Of a DNA stretch of 64,000 bases, positions 34,429 to 43,350 are shown in pieces; position 1 is the stretch's first letter; the number at the start of each line of letters is the position of its first letter. The stretch is from an uncultured Dehalococcoidia bacterium (GTDB lineage: Bacteria > Chloroflexota > Dehalococcoidia > Lucifugimonadales > GCA-2712585). The notes under the pieces are model-generated. The model did not search any database. It was not told the origin of the DNA and saw nothing but the letters and a program-made list of their open reading frames with translations. The translations under genes were made by a program, and so were the position numbers. The DNA lies in contig OX638324.1 in the NCBI GenBank assembly GCA_951812825.1, positions 130,977 to 194,976 of the forward strand. Reading direction: 5' to 3'.

Positions 34429-34920
34429 TTATGGGTTACCGGGCAGAGCTAACTTCTCCAGGACTGCTTTGGCTACGTGCGGCGGCACCATGACTCCTAT
34501 GTCGCCTCCCAGACTGGCCACCTCCTTTAGACGACTTGAGCTTACAAATTGATATTCAAGGCTTGTGATGAGACAAACCGTTTCGATGTCGGGCGCTAGT
34601 TTCTTGTTTACGAACGCCATCTCGTATTCATATTCAAAATCAGAACCTCCCCTGAGGCCGCGGACGATTACCTGGGACCCCATGTGCCGGGCGTAGTTGA
34701 CCACCAGGCCGCTGAAGCTTCGGACATTTACGTTGTCCAGGTGGCTGACTGCTTCTGTGAAGAGATCGACCCGCTCCTGGGCGCTGAAGAGGCAGGGCCT
34801 TGTGGAGCCTTCATATACGGCGACCACGAGGCGGGAGAAGAGACCGGAGGCCCGGGTGGCTACATCCACGTGTCCCCGGGTGGCCGGGTCAAAGGTTCCC
34901 GGATAGAGAGCCATGGTCAT
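34429..34920 (-). CDS. coaD: Phosphopantetheine adenylyltransferase
   Basis: 163 residues. Makes dephospho-CoA from 4'-phosphopantetheine and ATP. Conserved nucleotidyltransferase motif TFDPATRGHVDV (TFDPxTxGH) near the N-terminus and VIVRGLRGGSDFEYE; the ISSSxIKE-like motif appears as FVSSSRLKEVASLGG. The start is the ATG overlapping the rsmD stop as ATGA, with GGAG 9 bases before; an upstream codon overlaps rsmD further and is unlikely. Confidence 0.96.
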   Translation of the reverse strand: MTMALYPGTFDPATRGHVDVATRASGLFSRLVVAVYEGSTRPCLFSAQERVDLFTEAVSHLDNVNVRSFSGLVVNYARHMGSQVIVRGLRGGSDFEYEYEMAFVNKKLAPDIETVCLITSLEYQFVSSSRLKEVASLGGDIGVMVPPHVAKAVLEKLALPGNP

Positions 34921-35471
34921 AGTTCGCTTCTCCTGCAAAAGAAGTCTACAACGCTATCGCCGTGGCGCCTGCTGCGCACCAGCGAAAGCTTGCCGTACTT
35001 CTCTTTTAGGGTTAAACGCTTTGAATGTCCGACGACTAGCATTCCTTCATTCTCGATGATTTCCGCCTGGTCTATGGCTTCCAAGTCCTGGTCCAGGCTT
35101 TCCATCCGGTAGGGTGGATCCATGAGGATTACCCTGTAAGGACTCTTCAGCAGCGACAAGGCCCTGAGCACCTCCATGCGGTGCACCTTCGCCTGCGCCT
35201 CAAGCCCGGTAGATTTTAGGTTCCTCCTTATGACGGCACACTGTCGGGGGTCCTTCTCCACCAGGTCGGCAAAGGCGGCGCCCCGGCTAAGGCTCTCAAT
35301 TCCCAGGGAGCCGACACCTGCATAGAGGTCCGCAACCCTGGCATTTTCCAAAATTTGAGAACCCAGGCTGTTGAAGATGACTCCTCTGATAAGTTCCGAG
35401 GTGGGTCTGGCTCCTCTGATAGCGGGAGAGGCGAGCTTTCTTCCCTTGGCTATTCCTCCTACTATCCGCAT
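34917..35471 (-). CDS. rsmD: 16S rRNA (guanine966-N2)-methyltransferase
   Basis: 184 residues from the ATG (a TTG two codons earlier is possible). Opening MRIVGGIAKGRKLASP and PTSELIRGVIFNSLG, then VADLYAGVGSLGIESLSRGA (SAM site) and ILMDPPYRME (catalytic DPPY). Methylates G966 of 16S rRNA during small-subunit assembly. Overlaps coaD as ATGA. This rsmD-coaD pair is common across bacteria. Confidence 0.95.
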   Translation of the reverse strand: MRIVGGIAKGRKLASPAIRGARPTSELIRGVIFNSLGSQILENARVADLYAGVGSLGIESLSRGAAFADLVEKDPRQCAVIRRNLKSTGLEAQAKVHRMEVLRALSLLKSPYRVILMDPPYRMESLDQDLEAIDQAEIIENEGMLVVGHSKRLTLKEKYGKLSLVRSRRHGDSVVDFFCRRSEL

Positions 35472-35477
35472 CTTCAA

Positions 35478-35777
35478 CCCGTGAGGTGAGTCTACCGATA
35501 GAGGGAGATTCCAGTAAAGGATAATGGTTGCAAATTTAGACGAGTTTTATGTGAATTTAAGAAAGTGTTCAATCTGGAACTTGGCGTTGATTCTTGCTCA
35601 AGGGCCAAGGGGAAATGCAGGCGGGTGACGCTGTATAGGCAAGGGGGCTGATCATTGCAGTTTCAGACCGCTGAATTAGGCTTGGAGGTGTTGTATAATC
35701 ATGGTCGGCGTAAGTGTTATGCGCCGAGCGCGTAGTTGCCGTCAACGGTCCGGCGGGTACGGACGAAGGCGCTTCCT
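35478..35777. other. Intergenic region upstream of tRNA-Val
   Basis: 300 bases without a recognised gene. TATAAT lies at 35694-35699; CTGAAT at 35671-35676 is a weak possible -35. The remainder shows no conserved structure that I can identify. Confidence 0.55.
35694..35699 (+). promoter_or_regulatory. -10 box likely for tRNA-Val
   Basis: Perfect TATAAT, about 79 bases before the first tRNA base, with a weak CTGAAT 17 bases further upstream as -35. Confidence 0.45.
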
Positions 35778-35851
35778 GGGCGGTTAGCTCAGATGGTTAG
35801 AGCACCTGCTTTACACGCAGGGGGTCACAGGTTCGAGTCCTGTATCGCCCA
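35778..35851 (+). tRNA. tRNA-Val (anticodon TAC)
   Basis: 74 bases that fold as a cloverleaf. Acceptor stem GGGCGGT pairs with ATCGCCC, with discriminator A; the anticodon stem CCTGC/GCAGG carries loop TTTACAC with TAC at its centre; the T-arm has GGTTCGAGTCC. CCA is not encoded. Anticodon TAC reads valine. Confidence 0.96.
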
Positions 35852-35985
35852 TATCGTTCCTACGATGCCATCATAATCTCGAACGCTTTTTCGCACAACG
35901 ATGGCAGTATCTGCATCTATTTGTTGCAAGACTTGCTTCGTAGCGTCGCGGCCTTGCGGCGGGGGACAGGCTCCTTCTATGAAGG

Positions 35986-36306
35986 CTATTCCAGGACGAC
36001 TGCGCTGAGGACCACCGGCTGGTCATCTACGGGAATGCCGCGATGGCCTTTGCCCGTCAGATCTTCCTCCAGAACCATGTCTCCCGGCCCAAGCTGCCTT
36101 ACGGCGCCATCCTCAACCTCAACCTTTACGTTCCCGGTTCTGACGATGAGGACCTGACGCAAGGGCGCGTTGTGCCAGGGAGAAGGCAGGTTCGTAGCTG
36201 CGGAGCGAATAACAATCTCCGAAGCGGAGAACCGCATATCTTTGGGTTCCATGTCCTCCAAATGGGTTACTCCGTCGTCTCCCGTGTACAATCGAATCAT
36301 CTGCAT
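35986..36306 (-). CDS. Small cupin-domain protein (paralogue of the 2643 gene)
   Basis: 106 residues. Shares with the cupin at 2643-3002 the opening MxxIRLYTGDDG, the WHNAPLRQVLIV core (WHxAPxRQ) and LGPGDMVLEEDLTGKGH. No classic HxH motif. The last gene of a minus-strand run with VOC and a solute-binding lipoprotein; the spacing to the VOC gene is about 245 bases, so co-transcription is not certain. Ribosome site AGGA 8 bases before the ATG. Function unknown. Confidence 0.78.
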   Translation of the reverse strand: MQMIRLYTGDDGVTHLEDMEPKDMRFSASEIVIRSAATNLPSPWHNAPLRQVLIVRTGNVKVEVEDGAVRQLGPGDMVLEEDLTGKGHRGIPVDDQPVVLSAVVLE

Positions 36307-36551
36307 ATGCTCGTTCCTATTCTTACCCCTTCCAAGGGGAATTGTGGGCTATCCCCACGACCATTGGCCGTAGCGACGTGCGGATACCGTTAATCGGCCT
36401 GGCAAAGCAAGGCCTTCACCGTGCAGTATTACACAAGACGTAGCGGCGCAACCTTGCCAGGGAGTGCCAGTTAGCGCCTTGCACCGAACTGGCTCACCAG
36501 AAAATTGCCGGATGTGGCTGTGCCGTGAACTGGAAGCCTGAGCGATTCCCG

Positions 36552-36947
36552 CTATTGCCGCCACTTCCAGGGTGCGTCTGTTAGCTCCAGACGCACCCCG
36601 TCCGGTGCCCGCACGAAGGCCACCCGCTCACCCGGAACCTCATTCATGCGCGACTCCGGGAAGAACTCTACTCCCTCCTGCCGGAGCCTCGCAATCTGGG
36701 CGTCAAAGTCTTCCAGGCCAAAACCGAGGTGCTCTATACCCAGAAACTGTCTCGAGGGTATTCCGGGCATCTCCTCCGCGTAGGGATGCTGGGTGATGAC
36801 CAAAGGGAGGCCGTCAATGTCCAGCACGATGGTATGAGAACCATCATCCGTTTCCACCTGCCGGTCCTTGAGCCCGAATTTCATGTACCACGCGGCTGTA
36901 GCTTTCACGTCTCGCGTCTTCAAATGGAGTGCGTACCAGGTAGGCAT
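36552..36947 (-). CDS. VOC-family (glyoxalase/dioxygenase fold) protein
   Basis: 131 residues, from the ATG preceded by AAGGAGTCGCAAA; a TTG seven codons upstream overlaps the lipoprotein region and lacks a site. Paired beta-alpha-beta-beta-beta repeats. Metal ligands are likely among His7 (ALHL), His in GIEHLGFGLEDF and Glu in GVRLELTD, as in glyoxalase I and ring-cleaving relatives. Begins just after the lipoprotein stop, so the two genes are probably one transcript. Confidence 0.85.
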   Translation of the reverse strand: MPTWYALHLKTRDVKATAAWYMKFGLKDRQVETDDGSHTIVLDIDGLPLVITQHPYAEEMPGIPSRQFLGIEHLGFGLEDFDAQIARLRQEGVEFFPESRMNEVPGERVAFVRAPDGVRLELTDAPWKWRQ

Positions 36948-36970
36948 TTTGCGACTCCTTCCAGCCAAGC

Positions 36971-38728
36971 CTATTTCTTCACAATTGTGGTGTATTCGTG
37001 CCGGAAGCCCGGCCCAATGTTGAGGATTATGGCGTGGTATTCCTCCACAACGTCCGGGTTGATCACCACCGCTGTAGTGATAAAGAAGAGGGGCAGGGTC
37101 ACGTAATTCTGATAGCAGTAGTCGGCTATTTCCTGGGCTGCCTTTATTCGCGCGTCGGGGTCAATGGTTGTTTCCAGTTTGCGCGCCAGCGCATCCAACT
37201 CTTTCTTGTCATGGTAGTGAGACTGGCCCTGCTGTAGCTTGAGATTCAGAGGCATCTGAAGCTCGTAGGAAACCAGCCCGGTATTGCCCAGAGCAGCTTT
37301 ACCCTGCAACTGCCGTTCCCGGGCTACGGCGTAGCTGGATTCAACCAGTTCCAGGTTTGCGTTCAGTCCCACGTCGTTCCAATAGTTGGTGATGGTCTCG
37401 GCAATGTCCGGAAGCTCCGGAACGCTTGAAGTGGGGGAGACCACCAGGGTTATGTCGAATCCGTCCGGATATCCTGCCTGCGTCAGCAATCGCATGGCCT
37501 CTTCGGGATCGTAGGGGTCCGGCGGCCATCGGCCGGGGATCCAGGGGTCTTCCCTGGGATGGAGAGCGTGAATTGTTTGGGGCTCCAGGACGCCCTCGAA
37601 GAAAACGTCGTTAATCTCCTGGCGGTTAATTGCCAGGCTCATCGCCCTTCGTACGTCCAGCTTCAGTTGAGGTTCCGTTGGGTCGAAAATGTCCTCAAGC
37701 CCTTCGGGAGTGTCGTAGTACTGTCCTCCGTAGGTGATAAGGATGTAGGACCCTGCCTGAGTGCTGTGGACAATCTCCATCCCCTGCTCACGCACCGTCG
37801 AGAACAGGACTCTCGGCAAGTCCGCTATGTGGGCCTCTTCGGCCAGAAGCATCGCCTGCCGGTTGGCGGGCTCGGGCACGTAGAAGAACTGGAGCTCCTC
37901 CACCTCTGGGGTCTTTCTCCAGTGGTTGTCCACTCTTTCGTGCAGGATATGGCTGTTGAATTCCAACTCCACAAATTGGAATGGTCCCGTACCAACCGGG
38001 TCATCCAGATAACCCTCTTCCCCTTTTTCTACCCAGTAGTCGTCGCTGATGATGAGGAACATGAGGAGGTCCGACAGCCACGGGCGTAGTCCGCCTTCCG
38101 GCTTCACGAGATGCCAGATAATCTCGTGGTCGTTAACTATCTCGAAGTTTTCCTTGTCGTCGCCCAGCCAGTTCCTGAAAAAGGACGCTCCGGTGGTGGC
38201 TGAGCTTGCGGCGCTGTACACTTCCCAGGTCCTAACGACGTCCTTGGCGGTGAATTCCACGCCGTTATGGAAGGGTACCTCCTCCCGCAACGTGAAAGTC
38301 CAGTCCATGCCGTCGGGAGACATGGTCCACTCCGTGGCCAGCCTGTCAGCCGCGTAGCCGCCCGTATTGACGTCGACGCCGATGAGGGGCTCGTATAGAC
38401 CGCGAAGGGGCCCGCTGCCGGCATAGCTGCTTATGTGCGTCATCGTGCTTTGCGTGCTCGGCGCCACCTGGGCGACCTTAAGTCGCGAGACAACAGGTTG
38501 AGGTTCCTCGGTTGGCATAGCTGTGGGGGTCGGTGTGGGCATGGCTGTTGGCATTGCCGTGGCCGTAGGCGCCGGCGCAGCCGTTGCCACCGCTGTGGGC
38601 GGGGCCGGAGCAGCCGTGGGCGTGCTTTCCTCTTCCCCGCCACAACCTATTATCAAGAGTGTCAGTGCCATGCACAGAGCCGGAACCACCAGCAATTTGA
38701 GGCTTAAGGGTATTTTCGGTGTTTTCAT
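36971..38728 (-). CDS. Solute-binding lipoprotein (family 5, oligopeptide/opine type)
   Basis: 585 residues. Lipoprotein signal with lipobox LIIGC (Cys29), then a Thr/Pro/Ala-rich linker to about 80. The SBP_bac_5 fold follows (WTFTLREEVPFHNGVEFTAKDVVRTWE; VGTGPFQFVELEFNSHI; DVRRAMSLAINRQEIND; YDPEEAMRLLTQAGYPDG). ABC permease and ATPase genes are absent around it, so it is an orphan binding protein or depends on a distant transporter. The ligand is not deducible. Next to an amidohydrolase and VOC/cupin genes, suggesting uptake or sensing of a catabolic substrate. Confidence 0.9.
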   Translation of the reverse strand: MKTPKIPLSLKLLVVPALCMALTLLIIGCGGEEESTPTAAPAPPTAVATAAPAPTATAMPTAMPTPTPTAMPTEEPQPVVSRLKVAQVAPSTQSTMTHISSYAGSGPLRGLYEPLIGVDVNTGGYAADRLATEWTMSPDGMDWTFTLREEVPFHNGVEFTAKDVVRTWEVYSAASSATTGASFFRNWLGDDKENFEIVNDHEIIWHLVKPEGGLRPWLSDLLMFLIISDDYWVEKGEEGYLDDPVGTGPFQFVELEFNSHILHERVDNHWRKTPEVEELQFFYVPEPANRQAMLLAEEAHIADLPRVLFSTVREQGMEIVHSTQAGSYILITYGGQYYDTPEGLEDIFDPTEPQLKLDVRRAMSLAINRQEINDVFFEGVLEPQTIHALHPREDPWIPGRWPPDPYDPEEAMRLLTQAGYPDGFDITLVVSPTSSVPELPDIAETITNYWNDVGLNANLELVESSYAVARERQLQGKAALGNTGLVSYELQMPLNLKLQQGQSHYHDKKELDALARKLETTIDPDARIKAAQEIADYCYQNYVTLPLFFITTAVVINPDVVEEYHAIILNIGPGFRHEYTTIVKK

Positions 38729-38878
38729 GAATCTCCTCTTGTACTTGCGAGAGTGGAATTAATTGAATATTGCTGACTAGGTCATTTCAGAGGATGCTCT
38801 TGAAGTTTTCTGGTGAGACCTCCGGGCGGCGGCGTGGAATCTGGGTGTACGGAGCCGTGGATGCGATGAGGCGGGAGT

Positions 38879-40000
38879 CTAGGACACCCCCGCAACCAAT
38901 CGTTCTCCGTAGATCTTGACGGAGTTGTCCCACAGAATCTTACGCTTCGTATCCTCCGACAGCGGCTGCTCCATCATGTTCGCCAAAGGCTCGTTCGTCG
39001 CCGGCGCGTCAGGATGCGGATAGTCCGTGTTGAACACGATGTTGTCGTCTCCAATGTAGTCCACCACGTACTTGATGGACGGTTCGTCCGCGTCGGCGGC
39101 CACGGCGCACTGGCGCAGGAAATACTCCTGGGGCGTCAAGCCCAGCGGATGCTCGTCGAAGAACACCGACTGGCGTCCCTCGCAATACTTCTCCAGCCGG
39201 TTCAGCCAGAAGGGCACCCAGCCGGAGTTGGCCTCCAGGATGAGCAGCTTCAGGTTGGGGAACCTGTCCAGAATGCCACTGTACATGAAGTGACCCAGGC
39301 TTATCATGTTCTCGAAGGGGAAGCCAATAGTCTGGTGGAGAGCAATAAAGGCCCCCACCAAGGGATCATAGCGAGCGTTGGCTGCGGGATAGCCACTGTT
39401 GGCGCCATGAAGGGAGATGGGAAACTCCAACTCCTGGGCAGCCTCCCACAGCGGAATGTACTCGGGATCGTGCCACATCTTGCCTGTGGCTACGCTGGGC
39501 AGCATGACAGACACGGCTCCGAGACTTTCTACGGCCCGCCGCGCCTCCACGATCATTTCCTCGATATTCGGCCCAGGCAATACCGCCGTGAACTTGACAC
39601 GATTCGCTGCCGAACTGGAAAACTCGTGGGCCCAGGTGTTATATGCCCTCGACAATGCCGCCGACACCTCCGGATCCGGGTAGTTGAGGGCCTTTGTCCC
39701 GTTGGTTGGCAGGCAGACCTGAATGTCCCAGCCCTCCGCTTCCATATCTACCAAACGGCTTTTCATGCTCCATTTGGCTCGATAGGCATGGCCAAACTTG
39801 CTCTCCATCTGAGAAAGCAGGGTCTTCGCCCTCACCGACCCGGAGAAGTGGGCGTCCTCGTATTCGAACAACGCGTTGCCCAGCACGTCCACGACTTTGG
39901 GACAACGGTCCTGGTACTGTTGTTCCACGTATTTGTCCCAGATATCGGCAGGCTCATAGAAGTGAGCATCGGCGTCTACAACTTTGAATCCGTTGCGCAT
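38879..40000 (-). CDS. Amidohydrolase_2 family metal-dependent hydrolase
   Basis: 373 residues. TIM-barrel amidohydrolase of the ACMSD/gamma-resorcylate-decarboxylase-like group: VVDADAHFYEP near the N-terminus (DxDxH form), HGANSG around 180 with the ISLHG strand, LILEANSGWVPFWLNRLEKY, and the late FNTDYPHPD with the catalytic Asp. Enzymes of this group decarboxylate or hydrolyse aromatic acids. Many SAR202-type genomes carry several. Ribosome site AAGGAG 9 bases before the ATG. Upstream of the lipoprotein on the same strand, separated by 150 bases. Confidence 0.88.
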   Translation of the reverse strand: MRNGFKVVDADAHFYEPADIWDKYVEQQYQDRCPKVVDVLGNALFEYEDAHFSGSVRAKTLLSQMESKFGHAYRAKWSMKSRLVDMEAEGWDIQVCLPTNGTKALNYPDPEVSAALSRAYNTWAHEFSSSAANRVKFTAVLPGPNIEEMIVEARRAVESLGAVSVMLPSVATGKMWHDPEYIPLWEAAQELEFPISLHGANSGYPAANARYDPLVGAFIALHQTIGFPFENMISLGHFMYSGILDRFPNLKLLILEANSGWVPFWLNRLEKYCEGRQSVFFDEHPLGLTPQEYFLRQCAVAADADEPSIKYVVDYIGDDNIVFNTDYPHPDAPATNEPLANMMEQPLSEDTKRKILWDNSVKIYGERLVAGVS

Positions 40001-40198
40001 AATTCGAGCTCCTTCAGCTTTCTAATTCCATTTAATGTATTTTGCAATACGACGATTCATGTAAGGAAGCATATTATCTCTTGCTACACGCCCAGTCAAA
40101 TGGGCATTCCATTAACGTAAACTGTAATTGTTTAATTGACGTGGGGTTCTCAATTGGTGGAGAGTCGGAATAGGACCCCTGGTGCTTGATGCTGGTGA

Positions 40199-40217
40199 GC
40201 CACCTCTTGAAGGTGGC
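40199..40217 (-). terminator. Possible hairpin after the aldo/keto reductase gene
   Basis: GCCACCT/AGGTGGC with a 5-base loop, about 50 bases past the stop of the aldo/keto reductase on the minus strand, without a T-run. Confidence 0.35.
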
Positions 40218-40265
40218 GTTCGTCAGCTTTGGGAGCAAGCGCTGCGAGTCGCCTAGAGCGCGTTA

Positions 40266-41171
40266 TTAGCCTATGCCGGGCCAGCCTTCTCCGACAGCGT
40301 CGAAACGGCGATGTAGTTCTTTCACTACTCCAGGGAGGATTGGCAGTTCGTTCTCCAGCATCTCAACATTTGCTCTAAGGTGATTCGGGTTGTGGGTTCC
40401 GACGATCGCCGTACTGACCTCGTCGTGAGCAAACAGGAATCCCATTGCAAGCAGGATAGGGTCCTCTGGTGCTCCGTAGATGGGTCCCGATTCCTTCAGG
40501 ATTTGTGCGCGCCGAAAGTAGTCGTCGGCGTATGTGTAGGGACTACTAGCTTTCCCCCACACCCCATTGCCCAGAGGCCTTTTGATGATTATGCCCATCT
40601 CTTTGGCGTGAGCGATGCCGAGCAGTTCCTTGCGGGCGTTTTGGTCTACCAGATTGAAACTGGTCTGAAGTGTGTCGAACAATCCACTCCTCACGGCCCA
40701 TAAGGCCGCTTCGTTGTCGCCGCTGTAACCGATGAACCGGGTCTTGCCTTCTTCACGTGCTCTTATTACGGCTTCAATGGATTCTCCCCGCTTGAGAGTC
40801 TCAAGATCGCAGGAGTGCAACTGCAGGAGGTCCAGATAGTCGGTTTTGAGCCTTCTTAGGCTGCGGTCAACGCTTTCTGCAATGACTTTACTTGTCCAGG
40901 GTTCGCCTTCAGTGTCAACTGCATGACCGCATTTGGACGCCAGAAAGAATTCGTCTCTGCGATGTGACACAGCGGACCCTATCAGCTCCTCCGTTGAGGC
41001 GTAACAGGCGGCCGTATCCAGGAAGTTGATCCCGACGTCCAGGGCAAAATTAAGCACCTGTGCAGCTCCCGTCGTCTCTTTACCGCGCAGCTCCTGGCGG
41101 TACACCTCCGCAAGTCCCAGACCCAGCCTACTCACTTCAATGCCTGTCCTGCCGAGTTTTCTAGTCTCCAT
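40266..41171 (-). CDS. Aldo/keto reductase
   Basis: 301 residues. AKR fold with the catalytic tetrad visible: Asp52 and Tyr57 in FLDTAACYAS, Lys79 region in FLASKCGH, and His in LDLLQLHSCD. Reduces aldehydes/ketones with NADPH. The motif ENEAALWAVRSGLFDTLQTSFNLVDQNA is typical of the bacterial AKR-like subgroup annotated as oxidoreductases of unknown substrate. Ribosome site AGGAGGCGAGG before the ATG. A 265-base gap separates it from the amidohydrolase downstream. Confidence 0.92.
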   Translation of the reverse strand: METRKLGRTGIEVSRLGLGLAEVYRQELRGKETTGAAQVLNFALDVGINFLDTAACYASTEELIGSAVSHRRDEFFLASKCGHAVDTEGEPWTSKVIAESVDRSLRRLKTDYLDLLQLHSCDLETLKRGESIEAVIRAREEGKTRFIGYSGDNEAALWAVRSGLFDTLQTSFNLVDQNARKELLGIAHAKEMGIIIKRPLGNGVWGKASSPYTYADDYFRRAQILKESGPIYGAPEDPILLAMGFLFAHDEVSTAIVGTHNPNHLRANVEMLENELPILPGVVKELHRRFDAVGEGWPGIG

Positions 41172-41475
41172 CCTCGCCTCCTATGCGTACGCCGCGTGGT
41201 CATTCTAGACAGGTAGGCAGGTGACGGCAACTAAAGTATGTACACCTTTCCAAGTAGCCCCACATTTTGCTCTGACTAATTGCACGAATGCAGCACGGAC
41301 ACTTAGGCTGTCTTCTATTGGGCGTTAACACATTTTTGTAGGTTCTGTGATACCTTTGGGCTGAGTCGCGTCAATTAAATGGGATCTCTTCCCCCAAGCG
41401 TACCAGTGGTCGGCTTGCAAGAGGTAATGGAAGCTTCGGTCTCGCGGAAAAACTATTTCGCCGAATCGCACAATC
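41172..41475. other. Divergent intergenic region AKR / protease
   Basis: 304 bases. No gene or tRNA seen. It is A+T-richer than neighbours, consistent with promoters in both directions, but I find no strong -35/-10 pair. The protease start also lacks a clear ribosome site. Confidence 0.5.
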
Positions 41476-42333
41476 ATGAAACCCAAAGCCAATCAGGAAT
41501 CGACCGAGCCTGTAGGTCCCCGACAGTCTATCCCGGAAAGACTGCTGGGATACCTTCGTCAGCGGATTCTTCTTCTACTGCTCGTAGCCCTTGTGATTTC
41601 GGCGATATTACTTGTGCTGGTGTTTTTTACGGGCCTTGACAGGAATGAACAGCAGGCGCCGGTTACGGATATGGATTCAGTGATCTCGGAGACCCTTGAG
41701 GTACTTGCAGCTTCACCGGCCGTTTCTGCCCAGGTCTATCAGGCGATTCTGCCCTCTTTGGTTGTGGTATTGGCCGATGCGAGGGGGGAAGAGAACGGCC
41801 GCGAAATTGGGAGTGGAGTTGTCATCAGCGGCAACGCGGACGTGCTTACCGCTCTCCACGTGATTGAAGACTCAACGACGATTGAATTAGGCTTTGCGGA
41901 TGGGACCAGAACACCTGCCTTTGTCTCAAACGTGGACTGGGAAAGGGACATTGCTGTATTGAGGCCGTTTACTCCACCTGGTCTAGTTGTGCCTGCGACG
42001 GTTGGCAGTTCCTCGGCGCTGCGGGTTGGAGACGAGGTCTTCGCGGTAGGCAACCCGCTGGGCCTGGTTGGCTCTCTCAGTGCGGGAGTTGTGTCCGGAT
42101 TGAACCGCGAATTCCAGCCCTCGGATAGAGACATGCGCCTTGAGGGGGTTATCCAGTTCGATGCAGCTGTTAATCTGGGCAACTCCGGCGGGCCGCTGTT
42201 GAATAAACGTGGTCAGGTTGTAGGCATTATCACAGGGTTGATAAACCCAACGGACATGGACACATTCATTGGAATAGGATTTGCAGTACCGATTGACGTG
42301 GCTGTTGGAGCAGCCGGAGGGCCGGCAAAATAG
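41476..42333 (+). CDS. Membrane-anchored trypsin-like (S1C) serine protease
   Basis: 285 residues. One membrane helix at about 31-52 (ILLLLLVALVISAILLVLVF) anchors a protease domain outside the membrane. The catalytic triad is His128 (TALHVIED), Asp158 (WERDIAVL) and Ser237 (NLGNSGGPLLN). No PDZ domain follows, so it is shorter than HtrA/DegP. It is the first gene of a five-gene unit with MoxR, DUF58 and two VWA proteins; the gap to moxR is 24 bases. Confidence 0.9.
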   Translation: MKPKANQESTEPVGPRQSIPERLLGYLRQRILLLLLVALVISAILLVLVFFTGLDRNEQQAPVTDMDSVISETLEVLAASPAVSAQVYQAILPSLVVVLADARGEENGREIGSGVVISGNADVLTALHVIEDSTTIELGFADGTRTPAFVSNVDWERDIAVLRPFTPPGLVVPATVGSSSALRVGDEVFAVGNPLGLVGSLSAGVVSGLNREFQPSDRDMRLEGVIQFDAAVNLGNSGGPLLNKRGQVVGIITGLINPTDMDTFIGIGFAVPIDVAVGAAGGPAK

Positions 42334-42357
42334 TCGACGGAGAGGTGTGCGTAAGGA

Positions 42358-43350
42358 ATGACCAATAGCGAGAATAGCCAACCGATGGAACGGGTATTGT
42401 ATGAGGTGAAAAAGGTAATAGTAGGCCAGGACCACCTGCTAGAACGCCTGGTGGTAGCTCTGCTGGCGAGGGGACACATCCTGGTCGAGGGGGTTCCAGG
42501 GCTGGCAAAGACTATGGCAATCAAGACATTGGCAAGGGCCATAAGCGGGGAGTTCCAACGGATTCAGTTCACGCCGGACCTCATGCCGGCTGACCTCATC
42601 GGCACCCGCATCTACAATCAGAAGACAGGTGAATTCGGAACGTCGTTGGGGCCCGTCTTTGCCAACCTGCTGCTGGCTGATGAGATAAATCGTGCCCCTG
42701 CCAAAGTGCAGAGCGCGCTGCTGGAAGTCATGCAGGAGCATCAGGTCACCATAGGTCGTCAATCTTATCCGGTCCCCAGTCCCTTTCTTGTTATGGCTAC
42801 CCAGAATCCCATCGAGTCGGAAGGCACTTATCCGTTACCGGAGGCGCAGGTTGATCGTTTCATGCTCAAGGTGCTCATAGGTTATCCCAGCGCTACGGAG
42901 GAGTTTGTAATCGTCGAGCGCATGATTGGCGCGCTTCAAGATGTGCAAGCGGTGCTGGATGCCAATGAGTTGGCAGCACTTCAAGTCCGTGCTGACTCCG
43001 TGTACGTCGATCCGGCCCTCATCGAATACTCTGTGAACCTGGTTACAGCAACTCGCCAACCGGAGAAATGCAACCTCAAGGAACTTGACCCCTACATACT
43101 GTATGGGGCAAGTCCCCGTGCATCCATCAACATGATCCTGGCAGGCCGGGCACTGGCCTTCGTTCGTGGAAGGGAATATGCCCTCCCACAGGACGTCCGC
43201 GACGTAGCCCTGGATGTATTGAGGCACCGAATAGTGCTCTCGTATGAGGCCCTATCGGATGACGTCACAAGCGACCACATTCTCGAAAGGCTGATGGAGG
43301 CAGTCCGAATGCCGGAGGTCCCGCTGCGTGAACACGAAAGCCCCCATTAG
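42358..43350 (+). CDS. MoxR-type AAA+ ATPase
   Basis: 330 residues. Walker A GVPGLAKT at 45-52, Walker B LLLADEINRAP with sensor and arginine-finger regions (LLEVMQEHQVTIG, LVMATQNPIESEGTYPLPEAQVDRFM), and the C-terminal lid. MoxR proteins act as chaperones that assemble complexes with VWA proteins, as in the methanol dehydrogenase and Bat systems. The last 23 bases overlap the DUF58 start, indicating coupled translation. Confidence 0.94.
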   Translation: MTNSENSQPMERVLYEVKKVIVGQDHLLERLVVALLARGHILVEGVPGLAKTMAIKTLARAISGEFQRIQFTPDLMPADLIGTRIYNQKTGEFGTSLGPVFANLLLADEINRAPAKVQSALLEVMQEHQVTIGRQSYPVPSPFLVMATQNPIESEGTYPLPEAQVDRFMLKVLIGYPSATEEFVIVERMIGALQDVQAVLDANELAALQVRADSVYVDPALIEYSVNLVTATRQPEKCNLKELDPYILYGASPRASINMILAGRALAFVRGREYALPQDVRDVALDVLRHRIVLSYEALSDDVTSDHILERLMEAVRMPEVPLREHESPH

